Shown piece after piece: positions 50,473 to 61,553 of a stretch of 64,000 nucleotides of DNA. Numbering within the stretch: the stretch's first letter is position 1; every line of letters starts with the position of its first letter. Under the pieces are notes generated by a model. The model saw nothing but the letters and a program-made list of their open reading frames with translations. It had not been told where the DNA came from and searched no databases. The stretch comes from Membranipora membranacea. Lineage: Eukaryota > Bryozoa > Gymnolaemata > Cheilostomatida > Membraniporidae. The position numbers and the translations under genes are program-made. The stretch covers positions 18,412,001 through 18,476,000 of the forward strand of contig OU612075.1 in assembly GCA_914767715.1 (NCBI GenBank). Direction: 5' to 3'.

Positions 50473-52038
50473 CAGATACAGCCTACCTCTCGAACTCAAT
50501 CTGATTTTTTTAGAGTTATACAACTGAAATGCCACATTCGAGAAAAAGATTTGGGCTGAATTATTTACATTGGATAAATTTGACAAATACATGACAATAT
50601 GGTAAATCAGGCTATGGTTTTAGTCATAGCGCAGGGACATATAATTTATTTTTATTTATATCATAAAATATTTGTGTAGATGACTTGGAAACTATACTTT
50701 GTGAATACAAGTGCTAATTATATGAGGGAACGCGCACTTTGGTGACAATTTTAAAAATGTCATAATAATTTGCCAAAAAAAAAAATTTGTCTCCTCATTC
50801 TTAAAAAGAGGTATTGCCACAGATATTAAGGCGATATTAAGGCTATTGATGAATTACTGTGAGCAAATTTGTTTGACATTGAGAATAGTTTATTCTTGGA
50901 TAATGCTTCAGAATATTTTTGAGTTAATGTTCTTGGGAGGATTTCCTAAGTCTAAGTCTAAGTCGTCATTGCGGAGAGGGTTACCCCTCTAGAGTACAGG
51001 TACAGGGACCCATGGTACTCAAGCCGCACCCTATACCATTGCCCGCCGGAATTTCAGCTACTCTTTTTATAGAAGAGGCAGAGGGGGATCTTTTTACTGC
51101 ATGTGGGGTGTGCAAACACACAACGGACCTCCGGTATTTTTAGTCCCGTTCTGCAAGGACCTGGCTAGGATGAATGGCGCGCCAGTACCAAATCAGAAAT
51201 GACTGCCAGAAATTGAACCTGGACCACATCGATCACAAGACCGCATCCTTAACCATCAGACCACTCCTGACTCCAGGGAGGGTATCCATGGACTGAGGTT
51301 TTTCTCTTCAATGCTTGGCAATACTTTCCAAGGCTTGTTGCGTCATTCGATAGAGGGCAAGCCCTATCATACTCAGACAATGCAGCCAGTGTGATACTGA
51401 AGAGTGACCTGCTTTACAGGGATAGTTATGCTAACATGTACAAAGTTTTTCTCTTGTCCATGGTTTTCTTATCCCGGGCGGCTACATATCCGACCAAACT
51501 CAATTTATGTAACAGTGAGAATTCAACTGGGCTATGCCTGTGTGACACAGCAATTAGACTTAGGCCAGATAGATATAGGGGACACTCAGGAGGACATGAT
51601 ATGTGCTACCAACGAGATAGGTGTGTGAATAACAAGCTAAGCAAACAATCATGCAGCTCAGACTTCAGTCATTGTTACATGTAATGCAAATTGATTAAAA
51701 GTCCATGATACTCTAAACGCCAAGAAATATAGTGACCTCAAATACAATCTTGATCTGGAATGCCCAAAGTTAGATAAGCTCATAATCCTGCCGGTAACCC
51801 TTGGACTATCCCTTTCATATAGGATTAGAATGTAGCTAAAGTGCTGAAATAATCACATTGTGGATGTGACTTGCGCCCCTTACATCGCTGACGGAACAGG
51901 TAGTGCACACATTCTGAACAGAGGTTTCAACAACACTACACTTAAACTGCTAGGGCAGGCACCAGCATATCACTTTCAATTTTCTCAACTCATTGATAGA
52001 TTTGAGATGAGTTGGGAATATATGTTGGAAATAGACAC
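50473..52038. other. Spacer after array copy 2, with a SINE
   Basis: Apart from the SINE listed separately, no gene was recognised. A segment near 51826-51858 (AGAATGTAGC and AGTGCTGA) matches the terminal repeat of the element at 53985-55325, so a fragment of that family is present. Confidence 0.45.
50940..51275 (-). mobile_element. tRNA-derived SINE, second family member
   Basis: Minus strand: an A-box-like TGGTCTGATGG (51263-51253) and a B-box-like GGTTCAATTTC (51219-51209), with a 5' end reading GGAGTGG. Its body continues through GGCAGTCATTTCTGATTTGG. A partial relative with the same GGAGTGG, TTCCTGG and GGCAGTC order lies near 59640-59760. Confidence 0.6.
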
Positions 52039-52420
52039 ATGGAGCTGTTGGCTGTTTTTAAGTAACCCAAAGCACTCTCGCGCTGCCTAAAAGTGACAAT
52101 GCAACTTGGCTGTGATTCTACTGGAACATTTACAAAAACTAGGGTTATGATGATGATGATGTTATCTTATCTTATCCAAGCAAACATCATGCAATCATCA
52201 TTCATTTTTAGCATTTTCCTTTGCACCTGTTAAGATATTGCTTATTTCACTTCACACTGGTGATAATCTTTACAATTTTTTCAGATGGGTTTCAGCTGCC
52301 CATGAATTCTGATATTTCCATAGCCTGGAAAAGTAAAACACCCAGACAATCTCAACTATGGCTGTGTGGGGAACCCTAATCCTAATTTTCAGTTATTTTG
52401 TTTGCCCATGATCTCCAATG
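52039..52420 (+). pseudogene. Broken fourth copy of the secreted-protein family (exons 1-2 only)
   Basis: ATGGAGCTGTTGGCTGTTTT at 52039 matches the start of copy 3 and is followed at once by a stop. CAACTTGGCTGTGATTCTAC and TGGAACATTTACA (about 52101-52134) match the end of exon 1, but the splice donor is lost. From 52285 an acceptor and exon 2 are recognisable (GGGTTTCAGCTGCCCATGAA). A deletion of about 17 bp after AAAGTAAAAC shifts the frame, and a later insertion breaks the end. Exons 3-10 are absent. It is closest to copy 3 and lies between copies 2 and 3, as expected for a failed tandem duplicate. Confidence 0.8.
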
Positions 52421-53000
52421 TTAAATTCCACCATGTGAACTCAAAAATTGAAAATTGGCCGAACTGCTAGTTGTCTCCTTATTGGTATAAGGAAGACAAC
52501 TTTGTACTTGTCAAATTCATCAGATGCGAGTTGACGGATAACTACAGTACAAATACAAAGAGGATTGTTTTAAGAAAATTACTGTGATGTTTTGGTTGGT
52601 AGAAGACATTCATTTGATGCAGGATAATCTTGGATAATGTAAAATCTTCCGTGTTTGTTGTTGCTCAAGGAAAAATTTTTCTTCAAATACCAGGTTGTCC
52701 AACGCTGGTAGCGTTTAGTATTCTGGCATGGCAATAGCACCACTTAACCGACTGCTTGTTGAAGTTACAATTATTAGGTTTCTTGAACCCATAAACATTG
52801 GGCTTATAAGTATTCATCTTTATTATTTATTTTGTTTATGGTTGTACCAAACATATATTGCAGTATTGACAGTTATTTAGAGTGGTAACTGTGACTCTTG
52901 TTAAACTCAACTCGGCCAATCAAGTCCTGTTGCCAAAAATTGTCTTCTTTTCTAATGAGTTTATAATAAATTGAATGGTAAGTTACCTGACTAGGCTGCT

Positions 53001-53150
53001 GTGTGGTGTGGTGTGGTGTGGTGTGGTGTGGTGTGGTGTGGTGTGGTGTGGTGTGGTGTGGTGTGGTGTGGTGTGGTGTGGTGTGGTGTGGTGTGGTGTG
53101 GTGTGGTGTGGTGTGGTGTGGTGTGGTGTGGTGTGGTGTGGTGTGTGGTG
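53001..53150 (+). repeat. (GTGTG)n microsatellite, about 30 units
   Basis: A near-perfect GTGTG pentanucleotide runs for 150 bp. It is strongly G/T-skewed. The complementary strand gives an open frame of Thr-Pro-His-His repeats that should not be read as a protein. Confidence 0.95.
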
Positions 53151-53984
53151 AATACAATTAGATTAATCTAGCAGATAAATGCAAATTGCAGACTACAAGC
53201 CTCACAAAGTTGGTCTGCCCCGGGAAATATTTTAAATCCATTTAACTCCAAAACTATAATGAAGCTTGTTATCTTTATTTTCTACAACCACTGTTAATCT
53301 TGGGATTTTGGAATCTACAGAGTCACAGACTAAACTCATGGATACCATGAACTATGGCACAGTATATCAAATTAATTGATGAAGCACCTACATTATATTC
53401 ACAAGGTGAGCGATAGAATCATGTAATATGATGTAATGTCATGTAATCAGTGTAGGTAGTAAATGTGATAGTGTTACAGATATGTGCTAGGTCTCAGGCC
53501 ATGAGTTTCCACAGTGGTCTAGGTGGGCTTCTTTCTGGTACTCTATACTCTCTGGGTCGTCAGCAGCCCAATGTGTTGCGATGCAGCCCGCAGTGAAATT
53601 TTACGCAATATTTATATAATATATCAAGTTATCCAAATCTATGCATGTTGAGCATAGCATTTATGCAGATATGTAGATCTGTAATAGTATGATTGATAAT
53701 ATTATTGATATCTGGTAAAAAAAAGAGACATTTCCACAAAGTTTTTTTTCACAGAATCCAGTGGGAACTGTGTTTTCTTAGTTCACCCTCTATATTTATT
53801 TGTGGGTACTCAGTTCCCACCAGCTCCCACTCATTTCCAACATTGAGTTTCCACAGCCTAATTTGGAGATTTGACAATTTGTTTATCAAATGAGATTCGC
53901 TACCCCAAGAGTTATCACCATCTTCTCCTCTACATATATGGCAGACAGTAAACAAATAAATAGTCATTATTTCTGGAAAACCTA

Positions 53985-55325
53985 TTATTGCTTGTGTGCT
54001 CAGCCTATCTCATCAAAGTTAATGGGGCGCCACTGACACCTTCAATTAGATAATTTCAGCACTCAAGCTACATTCTATTTTCGTAAACAAGAAACAGATG
54101 GGGACTGATACTAAGGGACAACAACCGGCAAGCAAGGCTAATATTACCCTAGCAATCTAAATCAAGATCCTTTCTATGGTTGGTATGTCTGGGAAAGCAG
54201 ATATATTAGGGTCTTATCAAATTTTAATTCATTTTTCATGTGTTATTGGGGTTATTATTCACTCTCTCCACATTGAGATGCATGTTTTTGATAAAACTGG
54301 TAATGTTTTTTAACTTCATTGACATAACCTCCATTTAATGATAATGTTTTTTAAAATCTGCCATCAATAAAACGAGAAAAACAAAACAAATCCAATCAAG
54401 ACAAAGAAAAAGATAAAAATGAAGCGTGAATGATTTGTGCTTGATGTTGGAAAGTAAATTAAATACCTCCAAACAAGTTATTTGAAGTTGGACGTAGTTT
54501 AAACATGTCTCTCAAAATGAAATTGCGCGCAGAAAATAAAGCGTACTAACCAGAGAGTCTTGTTTATCAATTCATCTCCAGTAATGCCAGTGAGATATAT
54601 GTTGAACACTGGTAAGGGTAAATCTTGACAATTCATTTGGCTATCTTTTATACTTCGGGTGTATATATATACCTCGTGTATGGTAACATTCTGGTTATTG
54701 ACTATTTTGTTATTGTCTTTGACACCCAGAAAACTTGTTTCTGAGCACAATGACTATTGTGGAAATCAGTAACTCATTTCAACTTTAGAACTGATCTTTG
54801 CGATGTTGTTTTAGATACTCATCGATATATTTATCATGGTTTTGTAACTAACAAACTCAGCTTGCATGACAGGGGCGATAAAAAGGGCATTGACATAATG
54901 TTCTTTGGAATTTGGAGCAAACGGATTTATATATAGTTAATCATGACTCTTTCAATGGCAGGTGTAGCCATTCTAACTTGATAGCCATGTGAATTACCAG
55001 CTTTATCAACAAACATGCATCTCTATGTTCAGAGAAGGAGGTATTATCGTGACCAAAGTTGAGCAAATTGATTTGAACGCCACGAGACTCTAAATATATC
55101 TGCATGCCTTGAAATACCGTTACTGTTTATAGAATCTTAATTTAGAATACATAAGGTTAGGTAAGGCTAGGTCAGGTTAGATAAGCCTTAGTTGATGTTT
55201 GTTGTCTCTTTATTACCGGTCCCCCCTCGCACAGTAATAGAATGTAGCTTGAGTGCTGATAACTAAGTGAAGGTGTCAGGGGCACCCAACAACTCTGACA
55301 AAATAGGCTGAGCACACAAGCTACG
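53985..55325. mobile_element. 1.3-kb element with about 95-bp inverted ends upstream of array copy 3
   Basis: GCTTGTGTGCTCAGCCTAT starts the left end near 53987. The right end, read in reverse from 55325, gives GCTTGTGTGCTCAGCCTAT as well. Both ends continue with CTGACACCTTCA and CAGCACTCAAGCTACATTCT in the same order. The interior has no recognisable coding sequence. It ends within the 5' flank shared by copies 2 and 3, so it probably inserted next to the copy 3 promoter region. Confidence 0.65.
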
Positions 55326-55458
55326 CAGAGGCTTTCCAGGAATACTGACTATCTATTTGTATATTGTCTGCCACCTGTAAACCGGCGCATTATATATGTA
55401 CATGAAGGGATAGCATCCACTATTGTAGCAGCGTAGGTTGAGGAATGACATGGAAGAC

Positions 55459-58400
55459 ATGGAGTTGCTCGCTGTTTTCCTAATATTTGGAAGCACTTTG
55501 GCGGTGCCACTAAACGCCGAATCGTCTCCCAAATCATGCAGGCAACTAGGCTGTGATACTGCTGGAACATTTACACAGGGTGGGTCAAGATGAATTAAAT
55601 TTATCTGAGCTATCATAATACTGAACAATTAAGTTTCTATCCATTATTGTTATTTAGTTAATTGCTAATCAGTTTAAGGAGAGACGTAGAAGTAAATTTC
55701 GCATCAGCATCATTCGGAACACTTTAAAAAAATGCATTTTTTAGATAGAAAAGGGTTATTGTGTAACAATATTTAGTACATAATATAATTAAAGCAATAT
55801 TTGCAATTTTTTCAATGTGTAAACTGAAATGTTTTCTATGATTTTATTTCAGATGGGTTTCAGCTCCCAATGAATTCTGATATTTCCATAGCCTGGAAAA
55901 GTAAAACTCCATTAGAGACCATAAACCCAGAGAACCTCAACTCTGGATGCGTTGGTGACCCCAATGTTATTGTTTGTCCTGCAAGTGACAAGGGTGGAAA
56001 TGGCAGGTAAATGTTTCTTTGATTGTTTCCTCATTTCTTCTTTTTGTGGAACAGGAGATATTTCCTTGCACAAATATTACATTGATCATGAATCAATACT
56101 TCAGATGAGTAAAAGTTGGCTAGTGTTTAGTTTAGCTGATTTTGGGGTCACTTAATATCGACTACCAATAAATTTTGGCTAGCTGGGGATGAAGTATATA
56201 AATATAGTCAATAGGGTGAGTAAATGTTAGCGAGATATAAATTTAGCTATTTCAAGCATGCTCAAACAATAACAAACATTTCCTCTTGTGAGTACTTTAA
56301 TCCCTTGGAGTAGTAGGAACATCTACTCACTCAAATTCGCAATTTGATAGTGGCCAGATGTGCTCTCCAGAATAACTGGGAGGAAAAACTAAGCTATAAT
56401 TACAACACTGGTGATGATTGCTTTAACATTGATTCACAAATACTATCAGACGATGGCAAACCATCAATCTGAGTTGCAGAATTGTTCTCAAGAACATATT
56501 CTTGTTTCCATAAACTTGACTTTGAAACAATGTTTTTCCTCTTTATGGTAAACCGAGGCCTGACTACTTGATTTACCACGTGGTATTATCTGCACATGCT
56601 TGACCAGTGGAAAAAACCTCTCGTTCATTTGTAGTCTCGCTACCCTATGACACCTTGTGCCACCTTGTGAGAAACCTTGATGTTACATGTTTTTTTTCCC
56701 GAATCAGAACGGGTCTATGGACTGTTTACTGATATGAGCATTTGAGGTCTGACGCCCTTCCTGATACCACCGTGGTCTGCTGATGATTGATCAGTGAAAA
56801 CATTTTACATATAAAGTGGATAAATGAATAAGAACAAAATAATAAAAACTCATGTCGGAAGTTTATCCCAAACCAAATTATTTTAATTACAGACAGGTGT
56901 TTATCCGCCCGAGTACAGGAGAAGAATACAGTACTGAGAGTTATCCCACCCTCATAGACGCAGGAATGTCTATTCTCACAGCTGACAGTCATATATTCTC
57001 GGCTAATGCCACCCATGTAGCTTTAGTTGATCCACAGAATAATTACTCATATATCAGTCCATTGGTGACTAAGAACATGTATGGGGTTATGAGGTAAGTT
57101 TGCTCCTGAGTTAATAATGTTATTTTTTTTGTGAATTCTTTCACAAATTTGTAATTCTATTGCGGAGTTGTCAGTTGTTTTATTAAGAGGGGACAACTTC
57201 GGATACTGGTAAATCTTTTCTTTTTACAAACTACTACCACTGTAGTCAGTGTACGGAATAATCTTGTGGGTAAATTACCTAGATCTCTAGATACTCATGA
57301 AAATGATAATGAGCCCTTCCGGATTACACTACCTCTGATTTGTAAAAAGCTGGCTACTGTAAGCAAGGAGTCCTTGCTGTCAGGTTGACATAGCAATGTT
57401 ATTTGCTGATCAAGTCCATGGGACTGTGCACAAACAAAATCAATCAAGTGAGTTTTTTTAATGATTTTGCTGCCAATGAGGGCTGTTCTATTTAAAGCGT
57501 GGTTACGGTTCATTGAAGTAGTGATGGCATGGGCAATTGTCATCGAAAGAAATTTGAGTTTTGGACCAGTCTAAGCCACCCAGACTCTTGTCCAGCTCCA
57601 TCACCCCCTCCTCCAGACGGGAACATAATTAGTAAGAGTTTCTCTATCTGTATTACAGCCCTGTATATGTACCAGAAGCAGAACTATTCCTGGTGTTTGG
57701 CAACTGGACAGATAAACATTCGGCTTATAAAATAACCAAAGACATGGCAACTGGAAGACAGAGTAAGTTAGAAATACTCACTATTTGGGTCTTGCCTAAT
57801 TATCAGACAACTTTGTTCATAACAAACAAGATAAGAATTAGGACCCTATGATTGTGCTATTGTTTCCAAGGATAGTGAATTATGAATTTCAAAGCAAGGT
57901 TTGTTGGCAATTGGCAATTGCATATGACTAAGGCATCGTTCACAAATAAGCTGACATAGCATGTCTGGACAAACCTCATTATGTTTGATCCAGTTTGGCT
58001 GTATCTGGAACGGCTCCCCCCCCCCATTAAGCTGCAGGCATTGATATGGATATATATTAATTGCCGCAAGGTTATCAGTGGAGGGAACATCTCCTTATGT
58101 AGGCAAACTGGATCAAACTGGATCAAACTTATATTGACGGATGATATTTGTCTGGTATTGGTGTGGGGATCGACACTATCTCTCAGTTTTTGACCACTTA
58201 ATCTGGATTCCATTCTGTGTGTTTTCAGTTGTAGATTTGGTGACTACCTTTGTAATCCCAAAACAAGGAAAAGACTGCCCATGGCTCTCAGTGAATGCAC
58301 CAGTCATCAACAAAAACAGACTGTACATGTATGGAGTGCAACACGATGTAAGATAATGATAAGAAGAGATTTGCTTTGATCTTACAGGCAAAAAACAAAA

Positions 58401-61384
58401 ACTTAGTGTAGTGTAACTTAAACTTGCCTGTCTAAATTGGCACTGGTTGCCGAAATGACTGCAGTCTAGGCTTAATACATGTATTTTCCATGATTGTATA
58501 GAGATTTGGTTTGCACCATGTGATAGGCTCATCTGTTTGACCACTCTAAGTCACCGCACCAACCATATGTCGATAACCCACTGGATGAGAAGATAAATCA
58601 CTCGATGAAATGACTGCATGCACTATTTTGCCAGTTGGAGGGGACAACTCTGTTGGATTATATCTTTCTCACGTTCATGCATTGTTTGTTTGACAGGAAA
58701 TCACAGGAGTCTTAGCTCTAGAGGTTCAATCAACAGCTCCATATGTGACCAAAGCTTGGGAGTTATCTGATGAGGACACATTCGCAGGGTCAATAAAAGC
58801 TGGCAAGCTTAACTGCACTGTAGAGCCATATACTGACTCGGACTATGCTTGGTTCCCTCCATGTATGTACTCGATAACGTTATTCCTTGTTCAGAGCAAG
58901 CTGCCTGGAATGGGTGACAGGTTGCCCCCAGAAAGCAGCCAAGTCACGTTGGAATAATTTTCTTGAGGGTCAACCATCCTATTCAAATGATTGGATAATC
59001 TCCGCCTCCTAAATGCTGCCAAGGGTTGCAGTGGTCAGGGGGATCTTTCTATTAGAATGAGCGATGCTTTACTAAAGCAAATTATCACTATCACGTCGCT
59101 CAAAACGATCACTCACTTGGTTTTTAAATTAGACAAATTGGCTCCCAAATCACTCACATAGAATATGTTAGTTCCATCAATTAGTGAGCGATTTTTGAGC
59201 AAGACCCTAACCGATATCACTCACTCATTGAGTGAGCGATCTGATTGCGGTTTTGGCTGTTTTTAATTGAATGACCCCCCTGATTAACAGAATTATAGTC
59301 ACACAAGCTAGGACTAGTTCTTATGTTAAATGGAAAGACTGTTTGTAGCACATTCATGGGACTTTTCATGTTATTTTCTCTTTCAGCTGACTTGAATATT
59401 CAGATGTTGGCGACTCCAGACAACTACATTGTGATCACTTCACCAGTTGGCCTGATTGTTGTGAAGGATCATGGAGACTCAGGTGAACAAACAGGAATTA
59501 GTCTTTTTGGTGAGTTGACCTAAGTCAAGATAAGTCTTTGATGTACAAGAGTTTTCCATTCTTGAGGGTATACGTGCAGTATACCCTGGCTTGCCAGAAA
59601 TAGGGAATAGTTTTACTGCTGGTATCTTAGTAACATTCTGTGACAAGGAAGAGGGAAGAATGGCATGACGGTACCTAATTAGGTAAGACTGCCAACGCCA
59701 GGAACTGACCTGGTTAAGAAACAATCCTCACCCTTCACTAGTAGGCTGCTCCACTCCTGTGTTGGCATACTTTATGTGTTACCTTTTTTTATTGTTTACA
59801 AATTGCTGATTCCAACCAAGCAGAGTCACTTAAGAATTCCAATATTCAATGCAGGTCCAATAATCTTTACCAACCATCATAAATTCAACTCGGCAGCTAC
59901 CTGAAAAACCTGGTCAGTAGAATGAGACATAAGTGGTTTGAATTTATTTTTGTAGGTGCCCATTTCCTGTCTCTTGATATGTCTCCGACTCTCGGTGTGA
60001 ACAAGTCAACACCAGTAGTTTGGATGTCAGGCTGGACAATCTACCCTCCTTTCAGGTATTACAAGCTATCTCAAAGCTCATGTGCAGATTAAAGGTTTAC
60101 TAAGGTTCGAGATGTGACCTTGACCAAAATTATTACAAGCTTGCATTTGTACAACTCCGAATGATATCTGCAAAGAGTGGGATTGCCATCACAGGACAAT
60201 TACACAAAAGCGTGAGATTAATTACGTATACTCCATTCAGATAATCCTAGACATGGCGTTGCTCTTTCAATTTTTAGAGAATATCTCATTGGTTTTAATT
60301 ACTCATCACAAGATTGGAGTACTGCAATATGGTCACTGTTTCTCTCTAAGTCTCTTGGCGCGGTTGGCGATGGTGTGAATATCACATCACGTTACACCAT
60401 GTTTCATGATCCCAATGATGCCACCTCCAAGGTTAGAAAAATAGAAAGTTTTTAGGGATTGCTAGATTATGCCTGATCTGTTGATTGGTTAACTGATTGC
60501 AGAATTCTATTGGCTGGTTATAATTATACTGCTGGTGATGTAAGATCGGGTGAGGGTGTTTGGTATATGGCATTAACTAAAGCTCTAGGTGCTACAGATG
60601 TAAATGTGACATCAAGATTGACAGTATTTGATGATTCAACGGATCAAACATCAAAAGTAGGTCGACAAAAAGAATGATATTAAACTGGTTAAATTCATTA
60701 ATGATCAATTTCAATGTGATATTAGTAAAACTATTTGCAGGAGAAGTTGTGATTTCGCCTATGCCTGAAATAGCTAAAATTAAAGCTAGCTATCATTTAC
60801 TCACTATCTTGATTGTCACCCGTAGAGTATATAATAACTCTATGCTCTAACCTCAGCTAGCTAAAATTTTGTCCCAGCTCGAAATTAGTCACCCCTTACC
60901 TAGCTAAACTAAATTTCTGATTACATTCAATCATGTAGGGTAGTTTGCCAGGTATAAAGGAACAGAATAGAGTTGCTTTCTCATGCTTAGTGAGCAGATA
61001 ATTCAACAGTGGCCTAGATTATTATTTACGATAACTTGACTCAATCGAATAGTGATGAATGGCTATACAGAAATATGGTTTTCTTATTTTTATTCCTGAC
61101 ATTTACTGCTTCAGATTTTGGTATTTGGAGTGAGACTAAACACAACAAGCACAGACTCCGTATTTCACACTGAGTATTGCCCACAGTGCACCGTAGGAAT
61201 AAACAGTGCGCTGGTGGCAGTAAGAAGATCTGCAGTAAATACCGAACAGCCAGATGTAGTCTGGACTGTACCGCTGCCGACACCTACCAGCAGGGTCAAA
61301 GGTCAAATTATAGGAGTAGATGATAAACTCATAGCGTATGTCACAGAGGAGAACGGTGATGGGTCTGTGGTGGCATTCAAATGA
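55459..61384 (+). CDS. Secreted propeller-like protein, array copy 3, with duplicated exon 9
   Basis: Exons: 55459-55579, 55853-56006, 56893-57093, 57659-57762, 58229-58347, 58697-58862, 59387-59509, 59956-60055, then 60278-60431 (9a) or 60503-60656 (9b), and 61115-61384 (503 residues either way). It starts MELLAVFLIFGSTLAVP (signal peptide); an in-frame ATG at 55450 is an alternative. Blocks include CRQLGCDTAGTFTQ, MNSDISIAWKSKTP, RPSTGEEYSTESYPTL, KDCPW, LATPDNYIVITSPVG, VVWMSGW and CPQCTVGIN. Exons 2-4 are nearly identical to those of copy 2. Exon 6 ends in a region variable between copies, followed by a shared PPS. The function is unknown; a beta-propeller fold is inferred as for the other copies. 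Confidence 0.85.
57983..58118. repeat. Short foldback with GTTTGATCCAGTTTG ends
   Basis: GTTTGATCCAGTTTG (57983-57997) is matched by its exact complement at 58104-58118. The right end is partly duplicated to 58128. It lies between exons 4 and 5 of copy 3 and includes a C run at about 58014-58025. Probably a small MITE. Confidence 0.6.
59060..59255. repeat. Cluster of TCACTCA/TGAGTGA motifs
   Basis: GATCACTCACTTGG, ATCACTCACAT, TAGTGAGCGAT and the near-palindrome ATCACTCACTCATTGAGTGA recur in both orientations within about 200 bp of the intron between exons 6 and 7. A degenerate foldback repeat is likely. Confidence 0.45.
59640..59760 (-). mobile_element. Decayed tRNA-derived SINE fragment
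   Basis: The minus strand shares GGAGTGG, AGGTCAGTTCCTGG and GGCAGTC, in the same order, with the SINE at about 51.2 kb. The A and B boxes are degraded. It lies in the intron between exons 7 and 8 of copy 3. Confidence 0.45.
60278..60431 (+). other. Exon 9a of array copy 3 (candidate mutually exclusive exon)
   Basis: 154 nt, entered in phase 2 and left in phase 0. It encodes EYLIGFNYSSQDWSTAIW and ends HDPNDATSK. It matches the only exon 9 of copy 1 (GFNYTSSDW). Acceptor TTTTTAG, donor GTTAGA. Confidence 0.8.
60503..60656 (+). other. Exon 9b of array copy 3 (candidate mutually exclusive exon)
   Basis: 154 nt, with the same entry and exit phases as 9a. It encodes ILLAGYNYTAGDVRSGEGVW and ends DQTSK. 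It matches the only exon 9 of copy 2. Acceptor GATTGCAG, donor GTAGGT. Only 71 nt of intron separate it from 9a. Confidence 0.8.
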
Positions 61385-61547
61385 TGAAGAAAAGTCAATT
61401 CTGTTTGGCTTGCATCATTTACACGGCTCACCAACCTTAAAGTTCCGTCATATGCTTGATAATAATGATGCAATGGATTAGTGGTAATTTTTAGTCAGCT
61501 AAATACTATTATGTCAATAATAATTTTTTTTTCATCATATTTTCGAC

Positions 61548-61553
61548 AATAAA
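61548..61553 (+). terminator. Poly(A) signal of array copy 3
   Basis: AATAAA lies 164 bp after the stop codon, the first such signal downstream of exon 10. Confidence 0.45.

Noticed and set aside
53001-53150. Internal telomere-like repeat
   Set aside because: The unit is GTGTG, not the metazoan TTAGGG, and it shows no telomere-type flanks.
52873-53157. Minus-strand frame with Thr-Pro-His-His repeats
   Set aside because: It is only the translation of the (GTGTG)n microsatellite.
57857-58213. 118-codon minus-strand frame in a copy 3 intron
   Set aside because: It overlaps a foldback repeat and exon 5 of copy 3 on the opposite strand and has no motif of its own.
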